NCBI RefSeq assembly: GCF_021295345.1
Contig: NZ_JAIMJB010000004.1
Span: 149,340 to 184,466 of the forward strand
Source: Motilimonas eburnea
Lineage (GTDB): Bacteria > Pseudomonadota > Gammaproteobacteria > Enterobacterales > CBDFNC01
Length of the DNA stretch: 35,127 bases
Direction: 5' to 3'
Shown here: positions 17,457 to 25,166 of the stretch, piece by piece
Numbering within the stretch: the first letter of the stretch is position 1
How the letters are laid out: the number at the start of each line of letters is the position of its first letter
Position numbers and translations under genes: made by a program
The notes under the pieces: generated by a model
What the model saw: only the letters and a program-made list of their open reading frames with translations
Databases searched by the model: none
What the model was told of the DNA's origin: nothing

Positions 17457-19529
17457 ATGAGTAAAGAGATTTTTAACCCAAAACGATTTAACAAAAGTGA
17501 TAACCCAGATTTTGACCAAGTACTGGAGTCACACCTTTCTCGCCGTAACATCATCAAAGGCGGTTTGGGTCTAGGTGCCATGGCCACCTTCGCGACATTT
17601 GGCCTAGCCGGTTGTAATTCAAGCAGCAGCTCGTCTGCAGCCACTGACACACTTACGCCGACCACCCCAGCTACACCAACCGCATCAAGCGCGAGATTAG
17701 GCTTTAATTCGATTGCGGGTTCAAAAATTGACGCGGTCAGCGTGCCAGAAGGTTACACGGCTCAAGTGCTTGCGCCTTGGGGTCAACCGATCAAATCAGG
17801 CGGCTCAGCTTGGCAAGAAGATGGCTCTAATAATGCCATCGACCAAGCTAATTCCATGGGGATGCATCACGACGGCCTGCACTTTTTTCCATTAAACGAT
17901 GACGGCACTGACGGGCTACTGTGTGTTAACCATGAATACATAGATCAAAATGCACTACACCCTAACGGTAGCGATAAGGATGCCGACGGCATTCGCACTA
18001 GCGTTGACCAAGTGCGCAAAGAAATTAATGCTCACGGTGTTGCCGTGGTGCGAATTAAGCTGGTCGACAATGAGTGGCAAGTGGTTGACAACGATCCCCT
18101 AAACCGTCGCTACACCGGCGCCACCACGATGACTATCTCAGGCCCACTGGCTCATTCAGATAAGCTGATCACCCCATTTTCCCCTGATGGTAGCCAAGCG
18201 CGCGGCACACTCAATAACTGTGGTAATGGCTATACGCCATGGGGCACTTACCTCACCTGTGAAGAAAACTGGCCGGGTTATTTCATCAATACTGGCGAAA
18301 CAACAGAAGATCAAGAGCGCATTGGCATCGATACCAGCGGCACAACTCGCTACGGTTGGGAAACGGTTGCGGGCAGCACGCAGGAGCGGGTTGACGAGTT
18401 TGGCCGATTTAATGTCACGCCAACGGGCACCAGTGCCCTAGATGATTATCGCAATGAAGCCAATGGCCATGGTTATATTGTTGAGATTGATCCTTACACA
18501 GCCAACTCTCGCGCGGTAAAACGCACCGCCCTTGGACGTTTTCGTCACGAAGGATGTACGGTAGGCAAGCTGACCGAAGGCAAGCCAATTACTTTCTACT
18601 CAGGTCACGACTCACGCTTTGAATACATGTACAAATTTGTTTCTGACGCGCTATGGGATCCGGCTGATGCCAATCCAACAGACCGCTTGGCAACGGGTGA
18701 CAAGTACATGGATGCGGGCACCTTGTATGTCGCTAAGTTTGACGCCGATGGCGTCGGTACTTGGTTACCTCTGACCCTTGATAGTGTAACAAAAGAGGGC
18801 GGCACCCTAGGTGATAAGTTTGCCAGCCTAGCTGACATTATCCTAAACACAGCGGGCGCGGCGGATCTGGTGGGAGCAACGCCGATGGATCGCCCTGAAT
18901 GGTGTGCGGTTGACCCATTCACTGGCTCGGTGTACTTAACGCTGACCAATAACACACGCCGCAATGAAACCACCGGCACCAACCCAGCTAACCCACGTCT
19001 AAACAATAAGTTTGGTCACGTTATTCGCTGGGACGAAGGCGATAATCATACCGAGTTCAGCTGGGATATCTTTGTATTTGGCTCTGACGCGGCAGGTGAT
19101 GCGCTAACCAACCTATCGGGTTTGGATGAGTTTAACCAGTTTGCTAGCCCAGACGGCTTAGCGTTCGACCAACGCGGCATTATGTGGATCCAAACCGATA
19201 ATGGCGCCGATGAAGTTGAAAACTACACCAACGACCAAATGCTGGCGGTAGTGCCTTCTGCACTCACGGATGAAGAGGGTAACCAACAGACCATCAACAG
19301 CGAAAACCAAGGTGAATTGCGCCGCTTCTTCGTCGGTCCAAACGGCTGTGAAGTAACTGGATTTACCATCACGCCCGATTACACCACCATGTTTGTGTCC
19401 ATTCAGCACCCTGGCAACTGGCCTTATAGCAGCAATGCTGCGCAAGCGACACCAAGCGGTATGACAGTGCGCCCACGTGCAAGTGTCGTCGCCATCAGAA
19501 AAGCCGACGGCGGAGCCCTTGGCGTATAA
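17457..19529 (+). CDS. phoX: PhoX-family alkaline phosphatase, Tat-exported lipoprotein
   Basis: A 690-residue phosphatase of the PhoX/DUF839 family. Characterised members use iron and calcium and release phosphate from organic esters outside the cytoplasm. Residues 28-34 are SRRNIIK, a twin-arginine signal with Arg29/Arg30. The hydrophobic stretch ends in LAGC with Cys53 followed by a serine-rich linker, so it may be anchored as a lipoprotein after Tat export. Family landmarks include MGMHHDGLHFFP, LLCVNHEYID, NCGNGYTPWGTYLTCEENW, FRHEGCTV, PEWCAVDPFTGSVYLTLTNN and SPDGLAFDQRGIMWIQTDNG. The ATG at 17457 has GGAG 6 bases upstream. A Pho box precedes it and a TatA paralogue follows it, both fitting PhoB-driven, Tat-dependent secretion. 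Confidence 0.93.
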   Translation: MSKEIFNPKRFNKSDNPDFDQVLESHLSRRNIIKGGLGLGAMATFATFGLAGCNSSSSSSAATDTLTPTTPATPTASSARLGFNSIAGSKIDAVSVPEGYTAQVLAPWGQPIKSGGSAWQEDGSNNAIDQANSMGMHHDGLHFFPLNDDGTDGLLCVNHEYIDQNALHPNGSDKDADGIRTSVDQVRKEINAHGVAVVRIKLVDNEWQVVDNDPLNRRYTGATTMTISGPLAHSDKLITPFSPDGSQARGTLNNCGNGYTPWGTYLTCEENWPGYFINTGETTEDQERIGIDTSGTTRYGWETVAGSTQERVDEFGRFNVTPTGTSALDDYRNEANGHGYIVEIDPYTANSRAVKRTALGRFRHEGCTVGKLTEGKPITFYSGHDSRFEYMYKFVSDALWDPADANPTDRLATGDKYMDAGTLYVAKFDADGVGTWLPLTLDSVTKEGGTLGDKFASLADIILNTAGAADLVGATPMDRPEWCAVDPFTGSVYLTLTNNTRRNETTGTNPANPRLNNKFGHVIRWDEGDNHTEFSWDIFVFGSDAAGDALTNLSGLDEFNQFASPDGLAFDQRGIMWIQTDNGADEVENYTNDQMLAVVPSALTDEEGNQQTINSENQGELRRFFVGPNGCEVTGFTITPDYTTMFVSIQHPGNWPYSSNAAQATPSGMTVRPRASVVAIRKADGGALGV

Positions 19530-19553
19530 GCTGGCACGCTTGTAAATCGACAT

Positions 19554-19583
19554 AAGCAGGCTAACAAGCCTGCTTTCTCTTTT
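19554..19583 (+). terminator. Intrinsic terminator between phoX and tatA
   Basis: AAGCAGGCT pairs perfectly with AGCCTGCTT (9 bp) around AACA, followed by TCTCTTTT. It starts 24 bp after the phoX stop and ends 29 bp before the tatA ATG, so it would end or attenuate phoX transcripts before tatA. Confidence 0.75.
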
Positions 19584-19612
19584 AACTCGTTTAAATGAAC
19601 AAAGGAAACATC

Positions 19613-19822
19613 ATGGCAGGAATCAGTATTTGGCAGCTTGTTATTATTGCCGCCATCGTTATTTTGCTGTTTGGCACCAAGCGCCTGCGCACCTTAGGTG
19701 GCGACCTTGGTACCACAATAAATGGCTTTAAACGCGCCATGGCAGAAGAGCCAAGCCAAGATAGCACAGTGACTCAGACGCAACAGATCAGAAAAGACAA
19801 CGAACAAAACAAACTAAGCTAA
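19613..19822 (+). CDS. tatA: Twin-arginine translocase subunit TatA/TatE paralogue
   Basis: A 69-residue Tat pore subunit. It has one N-terminal membrane helix ([16 protein letters not shown]), the FG hinge and the amphipathic helix [22 protein letters not shown], followed by a polar tail. The frame is open 6 codons upstream, but the ATG at 19613 gives the canonical MAGISIWQL start and has AAAGGAAA in front. No tatB or tatC is adjacent, so the complete Tat system must be elsewhere and this is probably an extra copy. Its place directly after a Tat substrate gene suggests it supports PhoX export. A terminator hairpin lies between the two genes. The position could alternatively be a relict of transfer with phoX. 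Confidence 0.93.
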   Translation: MAGISIWQLVIIAAIVILLFGTKRLRTLGGDLGTTINGFKRAMAEEPSQDSTVTQTQQIRKDNEQNKLS

Positions 19823-19839
19823 GTGGTTTGGTTAGGGCC

Positions 19840-19900
19840 TGTGGGAGCTGCAGTCATGCCGCGATAATTTCGCCAATCTCAACATGACAGTTGCTCCACA
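19840..19900. repeat. Single diverged REP copy
   Basis: Begins TGTGGGAGCTGCAGTCATGC and ends TTGCTCCACA, matching the ends of the unit in the array at 1-299. The internal hairpins are eroded (GCTGCAgtcATGCCGC). It is preceded by TTAGGGCCTGT (19832-19842), the same 11 bases that open the neighbouring MITE. Confidence 0.75.
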
Positions 19901-19945
19901 ATAAGACGGGAGTGCTTTTTCAAAGAATGATATGAGTTAGATTGA

Positions 19946-20213
19946 TTAGGGCCTGTTGACCTTTTGAGCTTGTTTTTGCAGCGATTTGTTGGGTATTTAT
20001 TCAAGGCAGAGACTTTGCAGCATAGTCATCTATGCGAAAAGGCGCTAACGCAGTAGAAATGACCAACAAACGCTGTCCTCTGGATTCGGCTAAAAGCGTT
20101 TTGTTCGTCGTTGAGCAGTATTTACTTAGAATGCTAAGCTACACACTGCTCGCCTTGCTCAAAACGCTTTTATCTCGAACAAAAATTAACCGCGAAAGGT
20201 CAACAGGCCCTAA
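19946..20213. mobile_element. MITE-like element with 19-bp terminal inverted repeats
   Basis: 268 bp bounded by TTAGGGCCTGTTGACCTTT (19946-19964) and its exact complement (20195-20213). The ends suggest TA or TTA target duplication, but the empty site cannot be seen. The interior forms two hairpin groups. The right one has a 13-bp arm TAAAAGCGTTTTG (20091-20103) pairing with 20160-20172, an inner 7-bp arm GAGCAGT (20113-20119) pairing with 20145-20151, and a CTTAG/CTAAG tip. The left one has CAGCGATTTGTTGG pairing imperfectly with CCAACAAACGCTG (20063-20075) and a GCATAG-tcat-CTATGC tip. A short open frame inside (MTNKRCPLDSAKS...) is most likely a by-product of the repeat. No transposase is encoded, so movement would need one in trans. 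Confidence 0.8.
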
Positions 20214-20252
20214 GTTTTCATACCCTATTGCTTATCCAAAACACAGGTTATC

Positions 20253-21002
20253 TTAACAAGTCAATTGTTGCTTCAGCCGATGGACTTGTTTGGTCGTTAA
20301 TTGTCGCCACTCACCCAAGGCTAAATCAGCTAAGCCTATCCCCACAAGGGCCACGCGCTGCAGATCTATCACCTTATGTCCCAAGGCTTGCGCCATTTTT
20401 CGGATTTGGCGATTTAACCCTTGAGTGAGCACGATTTCAAACTGGTCCGGTGCTAAACGCCTTATCTGACAGGCTCGCGTCACCCCTTTGCGCAGCGGCA
20501 CACCCGCCGCCATCGATGCTAAAAATGCCTCATCAAAGGGGCGCGCAACGCGCACATGGTAAGTTTTAGGGTGATAAAAGTCGGGATGAATTAAACGCTG
20601 GCATAAGTCACCATCATCGGTCAGTAAAATCAAACCATGGGAGTCTTTATCTAATCGACCAACGGGAAAAATCCGCCCCGCTTGCACAGGTATTAAGTGC
20701 ATTAAACTGGCGCTGTGATGAGCGCGATAATTACAATCCACACCAACGGGCTTATTAAAAAGCCAATATTGAAACTCACGGCGCCATTGCAAGGTTTGCC
20801 CCACTAATTTCACCACATCATTGGCCGCTACCTGATCAATATGGCGCGCCAAACGCCCATTAATGGTGACCTCGCCCGCTTCAATATGCCTTGACGCTTG
20901 ACGGCGTGAGCAAGCTCCAGCTTGGGCGATAAAACGCGCCAAGCGCATGGGAGGAGAGAAATTAGGTAGCACGTTATCTGGTATCAATCGATTATTGCGC
21001 AA
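20253..21002 (-). CDS. rluF: RluF-type 23S rRNA pseudouridine synthase
   Basis: A 249-residue RsuA-family enzyme that would convert a 23S rRNA uridine to pseudouridine. E. coli RluF acts at U2604. The S4 RNA-binding domain is about 19-65 (RLARFIAQAGACSRRQASRHIEAG). The catalytic domain has GRLDKDSHGL with Asp118, KTYHVRV, TQGLNRQIRKMAQALG and the RluF-like close LADLALGEWRQL. The start is taken as TTG at 21002, preceded by AAGGGG and overlapping the hydrolase stop by 11 bp; an ATG at 20948 has no Shine-Dalgarno, so the true N-terminus is open. It is the last gene of the arcB-hydrolase-rluF run. RluE/RluB are less likely given the GRLDKDS motif. Confidence 0.85.
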   Translation of the reverse strand: MRNNRLIPDNVLPNFSPPMRLARFIAQAGACSRRQASRHIEAGEVTINGRLARHIDQVAANDVVKLVGQTLQWRREFQYWLFNKPVGVDCNYRAHHSASLMHLIPVQAGRIFPVGRLDKDSHGLILLTDDGDLCQRLIHPDFYHPKTYHVRVARPFDEAFLASMAAGVPLRKGVTRACQIRRLAPDQFEIVLTQGLNRQIRKMAQALGHKVIDLQRVALVGIGLADLALGEWRQLTTKQVHRLKQQLTC

Positions 21003-21651
21003 AGCACCCCTTGGCTAAAAATGCACTAATGGCATTGAGCACGCGCCGGTTAGTCATTAAAAAGGTGTGGGTAACAGGCAAGGTTAAGTGATCTGTCATG
21101 CCATTCAGTTTAGTACTAGCCACGCTGACCTTGCCATCATTGGGTCTGGGCATCAGGGTAGACAAAATCAAGTTGATGCTACGCGTTCCGGCTATCACGC
21201 CCAGTTCATAATCCACCGCCCCCAGCCGCTTAGGCATGCTCATTTCATCTGTGCCTAATTGCAATCCCGCTTGGCCATTGATCCATTTAAACAAGCTTAA
21301 ATGGCCTAGCTTATCAACAATTTCACTGCCTTGATTGGGCGGGGCTAACATCACCACTCGCCCCAAATTGGCTAAAGCGTGGTTCGCCAAATAAGCACGC
21401 ACTAAAATGCCACCTAAAGAATGGGTGACAAAATGCACTTGATGATCACTGGGGCATTGCGCCAGCGCGTTAGGGATCACTTGCTCGGCCAAGGCTTCAA
21501 TCTTGTGATGCCGTGAAGGATAGCCTAGATTGACCACATGATAGCCTTGCGCCCGTAAATGCTTGGCTAACTTATTTAGCGAGCGCGGCGTTCTGGCTAA
21601 GCCATGTAGCAAAATCACGCTCTGTTTAGACCCGATAGCTCTCTCGTTCAT
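20992..21651 (-). CDS. Alpha/beta hydrolase (lipase/esterase-like)
   Basis: A 219-residue cytoplasmic alpha/beta hydrolase. VILLHGLARTP (12-22) is the oxyanion loop and THSLGGI carries nucleophile Ser78. The likely acid is Asp in RPNDGKVSV and the likely base His in PVTHTFLM. VMLAPPNQGSEIV is typical of the PGAP1/LipA-like esterases (COG1075 type). The ATG at 21651 overlaps the arcB stop as ATGA and lacks its own Shine-Dalgarno, so translation is probably coupled to arcB; an in-frame ATG at 21666 is possible. The substrate is not known. No signal peptide is seen. Confidence 0.85.
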   Translation of the reverse strand: MNERAIGSKQSVILLHGLARTPRSLNKLAKHLRAQGYHVVNLGYPSRHHKIEALAEQVIPNALAQCPSDHQVHFVTHSLGGILVRAYLANHALANLGRVVMLAPPNQGSEIVDKLGHLSLFKWINGQAGLQLGTDEMSMPKRLGAVDYELGVIAGTRSINLILSTLMPRPNDGKVSVASTKLNGMTDHLTLPVTHTFLMTNRRVLNAISAFLAKGCFAQ

Positions 21652-23972
21652 TGCTGTTCGATCCATTCATAAAGATGCTCAACATTAGCAGGGTATTCAC
21701 GTTTTAATTTCTCGACCCAATCATCTATGTTGTCCCACCATGCGGGTAAGTCGGGCGATTGGGCTTTTTGCGCTAGCTCTCGCAGGCGCTTTAAGCCGAC
21801 CGAGCCCGCTGCCCCTTTGATTTTGTGGGCTTCACTGACTATCCCAGCTTGGTCCCGAGCGATCAGGTTTGACTCCAGAACAGACAAGTATTCGGGCATG
21901 AGTTTTTCAAATAGCTCAACACTGCTGATCAAGGTTTCTTTATTCACCGCGCTCAAGAAATCCGTCAACATATCAATATCCAATAAGGCTTCGGTGCTAA
22001 ATGCCGGCTTAGGCTCACGCGGGACCACGGCGGGTAAAGGCTCCATCGCAAATAACTCACTAACCATGTTGACCACGGCTTCCACACTTAAGGGCTTACT
22101 GATCGCATCATCCATGCCGCGCTCTATGTACTCACTTGGATCGCTGATTACATTAGCCGTTAATGCCACCACCGGACACAAGTCCTCTTGATAGGTATCG
22201 CGAAGTTTAGCCACGACTTCAAAGCCACTAAAATCAGGCAGCTGAATGTCTAATAAGATGAGCTGATAACGGTGCTCAGCAACCCTGTCTAACGCTGCTT
22301 GCCCTGTCATCGCCACCGCAACCGAATGGCCTAGCTTTTCAAGCAGCGCTTTGGCTACCGTGACATTTAGCTCGACATCTTCCACCAGCAAGATATCTAA
22401 TTTAGGCAGCGCTTTAACCCGCTCGCTTAAGGCATTGATTTGTTTTGGCACGTCAACAATCAATTCAACGGTAAAAGTCGACCCTTTACCTAGCTGGCTG
22501 TCGACCTTGATTTCACCACCCATGGCATTGATCAGCTTTGACGAGACCGCCAAGCCAATCCCAGAGCCCGTCGCCTGTTTAGTGCCTTTCACTTGGTAGT
22601 ACATTGAAAAGATTTTTTTCAATTGATCTTCGGGGATCCCCATCCCCGTATCTTGCACCGCCATCACTAACTTAGTTTTATCTTCGTCAAGGGGATGAGC
22701 GCTGACACGAATGTCCACCCGGCCTTGATCGGTAAACTTCACCGCATTTGTGATCAAGTTCCACATCACTTGGCGCAGCCGTGTCCCATCCGCCTCAATA
22801 AAATCAGGCAGCGGCGTTAAGTTTTGACTGCTTAAATACAGGTTTTTTTGCTGCGCTTGGATATGGGCCAAACTTTCTAGATCAGAGACAAAATCATGGA
22901 AGTTTAATGGCTGAGGGGCAATTTCGAGCCGCTTTCTGTCTAATTTATCTAAGTCTATAATATCGTTAAAAATATTACCTAAAGTGGTGGCACTTACGTG
23001 AATCGTTTTTAGGTACTTTTGTTGCTGTTTATTCAGTTCGCTGTCGAGCAGCATCCGGCTTAAGCCCACAATGCCATTGAGCGGCGTGCGCAGCTCATGG
23101 CTGATGGTGGAAATAAACGTGGTTTTATCGCGACTCGCCTTTTCCAGTTTCTCTTCGTACTTTTTACGCTCGGTGATGTCGCGGCCAAATCCCAGTAAGC
23201 CCAATCGCTTCCCTTTTTGATCAAAAAACGGCACCTTGCTTAATTCAAAATACGCTTTGCGACCCGATGGAAATTCAAGCCATTGTTCGTAGGTTAAAGG
23301 TTCATTGGAGTCAAACACCGCGGCATCGGTTTCAATCACTTTTTCAGCGATATCAGAGCGATAAACATCTCGAGGGGTTAACCCTATAAGCTCGGACTCT
23401 TTTCTCCCCGTGAGTGATTCCATCGCCTTATTGCAGCCTGAAAAACAGCCTTTTTCGTTACGGTAATAAACCAAGTCGGGGGAGCTATCAATGAATGAAC
23501 GCAAAAGAGCCGTTTTATCTTCTAGGGTTTGCTGGGCTTCTTCGCGTTGCTTTATCTCGTTTTCTAATTCGGTCATGGCCGCACTGCGAGCACGCTCGGC
23601 CTTTTGCCGCTGCTCAAACTCTTGGTGCATTTGCTCTATGGTGGCGGTGAGCTCTTGGGTTCGCTCTAAATCACGCTCTCGCATGTCCTGCAGTTTTTTT
23701 ACCATCAGACTTGATTTTTTGCGTGCCAGCTCCAATTGATCCACTACGGCAGAAAAAAAGTATATTGCCCAGGGCGCAATTAGCAAGCCAAAAAAAACGG
23801 AACGCACTAAATCAATTTGTTTCACCTCGCCAGACAAAAACAAGGTCACCGCGATTTGTACAAATAATGCCAACAGGATCAGGCAGGTCGCCATTAAAAA
23901 GCTGAACTTAAAAATCCCCAAGCGGGTAAGATAAGAAACATAGAACTGCGACCAAAGTTTCATTTTTTTCAT
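21648..23972 (-). CDS. arcB: Aerobic respiration control sensor kinase ArcB
   Basis: Full-length 774-residue tripartite kinase of the ArcB type; in E. coli it passes phosphate to ArcA under reducing conditions. It has two N-terminal membrane helices with a short loop (LFLSGEVKQIDLVRS), a coiled coil, PAS about 150-275, and HisKA with His292 (STISHELRTPLNG). HATPase has NAVKFT, DTGMGIP and GSGIGLAV. The receiver has Asp575 (LLDIQLPDFSG), and the C-terminal HPt has His716 (AHKIKGAAGSVG). Cys180, one of the two redox cysteines of E. coli ArcB, is present, but position 241 is Tyr. The start at 23972 matches the E. coli N-terminus and has GAGGG 8 bases upstream; the frame extends 13 codons further. 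arcB next to yhcC/gltBD is the E. coli order, here interrupted by folE2 and a diguanylate cyclase gene. Confidence 0.97.
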   Translation of the reverse strand: MKKMKLWSQFYVSYLTRLGIFKFSFLMATCLILLALFVQIAVTLFLSGEVKQIDLVRSVFFGLLIAPWAIYFFSAVVDQLELARKKSSLMVKKLQDMRERDLERTQELTATIEQMHQEFEQRQKAERARSAAMTELENEIKQREEAQQTLEDKTALLRSFIDSSPDLVYYRNEKGCFSGCNKAMESLTGRKESELIGLTPRDVYRSDIAEKVIETDAAVFDSNEPLTYEQWLEFPSGRKAYFELSKVPFFDQKGKRLGLLGFGRDITERKKYEEKLEKASRDKTTFISTISHELRTPLNGIVGLSRMLLDSELNKQQQKYLKTIHVSATTLGNIFNDIIDLDKLDRKRLEIAPQPLNFHDFVSDLESLAHIQAQQKNLYLSSQNLTPLPDFIEADGTRLRQVMWNLITNAVKFTDQGRVDIRVSAHPLDEDKTKLVMAVQDTGMGIPEDQLKKIFSMYYQVKGTKQATGSGIGLAVSSKLINAMGGEIKVDSQLGKGSTFTVELIVDVPKQINALSERVKALPKLDILLVEDVELNVTVAKALLEKLGHSVAVAMTGQAALDRVAEHRYQLILLDIQLPDFSGFEVVAKLRDTYQEDLCPVVALTANVISDPSEYIERGMDDAISKPLSVEAVVNMVSELFAMEPLPAVVPREPKPAFSTEALLDIDMLTDFLSAVNKETLISSVELFEKLMPEYLSVLESNLIARDQAGIVSEAHKIKGAAGSVGLKRLRELAQKAQSPDLPAWWDNIDDWVEKLKREYPANVEHLYEWIEQQ

Positions 23973-24061
23973 GTAATTGCCCTCTTTTATCGCCTCCATA
24001 ATAAACGACATTGTTACAAAAACCTTGGTTTTTTATGGTTTTTAATCTCTGCTAAGGGGGG

Positions 24062-24135
24062 TATAATGCGTCCCTTTAATTTAATTTGAGCTAAACGTTC
24101 TTGCTCAAATGTGACAATACTTTGCCATCGGCAAA
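24062..24135 (+). promoter_or_regulatory. folE2 promoter and structured leader
   Basis: TATAAT at 24062-24067 is a consensus -10 with only a weak T-rich -35. The expected leader of about 105 nt then holds two perfect inverted repeats: ATTTGAGC (24084-24091) with GCTCAAAT (24103-24110), and TTTGCC-atc-GGCAAA (24121-24135). No Zur-like palindrome is seen, although zinc-independent FolE2 is Zur-controlled in some bacteria. Confidence 0.55.
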
Positions 24136-24180
24136 CCGCCTTAGCAGTGCATATTAGTAGTAATCAGGAGTATCGCCTTA

Positions 24181-25104
24181 ATGTCATCATCTATGCCCGA
24201 CATCGCAAATAGTGCCTTCGCCCAAAAAGAGGGGCTATTGGACTGGGTTGGCATGAGCCAAATCGAACTGCCTTTGATGGTATCGAGTGACAATCAAGCG
24301 CCACGCCAAGTCAGTGCTAAGGCCGAAGCCTTTGTTAACTTGGCGGATGCCAAAGCCAAAGGCATTCACATGTCACGCTTATATCTGTTGCTCGATCAAC
24401 TGTCGGTTGAAGGCGAAGTCACCTTGGCCAGCCTCAAGCAATTGCTTAACGACTTTTTGGTGAGTCATGATGATTTAAGTAATCAAGCCCACTTAAAGCT
24501 CGATTTTGATTACCACCTTCGCCGTAAATCCTTGATCAGTGGCAAGCAAGGCTGGAAAGCCTACCCTGTGGTGATCACGGCACGCCAAGAAGGCACTCAC
24601 TTTAGCCTTGAGCTTGAACTGAACGTGCCTTACTCATCTACTTGCCCCTGCTCTGCCGCATTGGCTAGGCAATTAATTCAGCAAGCTTTTAATGAGAATT
24701 TTAATGGCGAGAGTATAAGCAAAGACGAAGTTCATGCATGGCTTGGCACCACCCAAGGCATCGTCGCCACGCCACACAGTCAGCGCAGTAATGCGCAAGT
24801 TAAGATTCAATTAACCGAACAAAGCCAATACTTGCCAATCATTGAGTTGATAGATCTGGTTGAGCAAGCATTGCAGACCCCCGTACAAGCCGCAGTAAAA
24901 CGTGAAGATGAACAAGAGTTTGCGCGCCTAAATGGGCAGAATTTAATGTTCTGCGAAGACGCCGCACGTCGCTTGCAGCACGCCCTGACACCACGCGATG
25001 ATTTTGCTGATTTTTGGGTGCGCGTAAACCATTATGAAAGCTTACATGCCCATGATGCGGTGGCGGTCACCACTAAAGGTGTACCGGGTGGTTTTAAGCC
25101 TTAA
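24181..25104 (+). CDS. folE2: GTP cyclohydrolase FolE2 (type IB)
   Basis: A 307-residue GTP cyclohydrolase of the COG1469 type, which makes 7,8-dihydroneopterin triphosphate from GTP for tetrahydrofolate and, in many bacteria, queuosine. Type IB enzymes work with several divalent metals, not only zinc. Landmarks are [21 protein letters not shown], the active-site block [13 protein letters not shown] (Cys155, Cys157), ATPHSQRS and the C-terminal [21 protein letters not shown] lies 10 bases upstream of the ATG. It is divergent from arcB and convergent with the diguanylate cyclase, with a terminator directly after. Whether a zinc-type folE also exists in this genome is not visible here. Confidence 0.95.
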   Translation: MSSSMPDIANSAFAQKEGLLDWVGMSQIELPLMVSSDNQAPRQVSAKAEAFVNLADAKAKGIHMSRLYLLLDQLSVEGEVTLASLKQLLNDFLVSHDDLSNQAHLKLDFDYHLRRKSLISGKQGWKAYPVVITARQEGTHFSLELELNVPYSSTCPCSAALARQLIQQAFNENFNGESISKDEVHAWLGTTQGIVATPHSQRSNAQVKIQLTEQSQYLPIIELIDLVEQALQTPVQAAVKREDEQEFARLNGQNLMFCEDAARRLQHALTPRDDFADFWVRVNHYESLHAHDAVAVTTKGVPGGFKP

Positions 25105-25131
25105 ACGTTAACCTAAGGCCGAATGTCAGCT

Positions 25132-25166
25132 AAGTCCAAGGTGCTCATCATGTTGGACTTTTTATT
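25132..25166 (+). terminator. Intrinsic terminator of folE2
   Basis: AAGTCCAA pairs perfectly with TTGGACTT (25153-25160) around a 13-base loop, followed by TTTATT. It overlaps the end of the convergent diguanylate cyclase gene by a few bases. Confidence 0.75.

Noticed and set aside
20032-20256. A 74-residue protein gene inside the MITE
   Set aside because: The frame lies across the internal hairpins and the terminal repeat; the peptide is explained by the element and there is no ribosome site.
23973-24180. Zur operator before folE2
   Set aside because: Expected for zinc-starvation folE2 genes in some bacteria, but no AT-rich GTTATAATATAAC-like palindrome is present.
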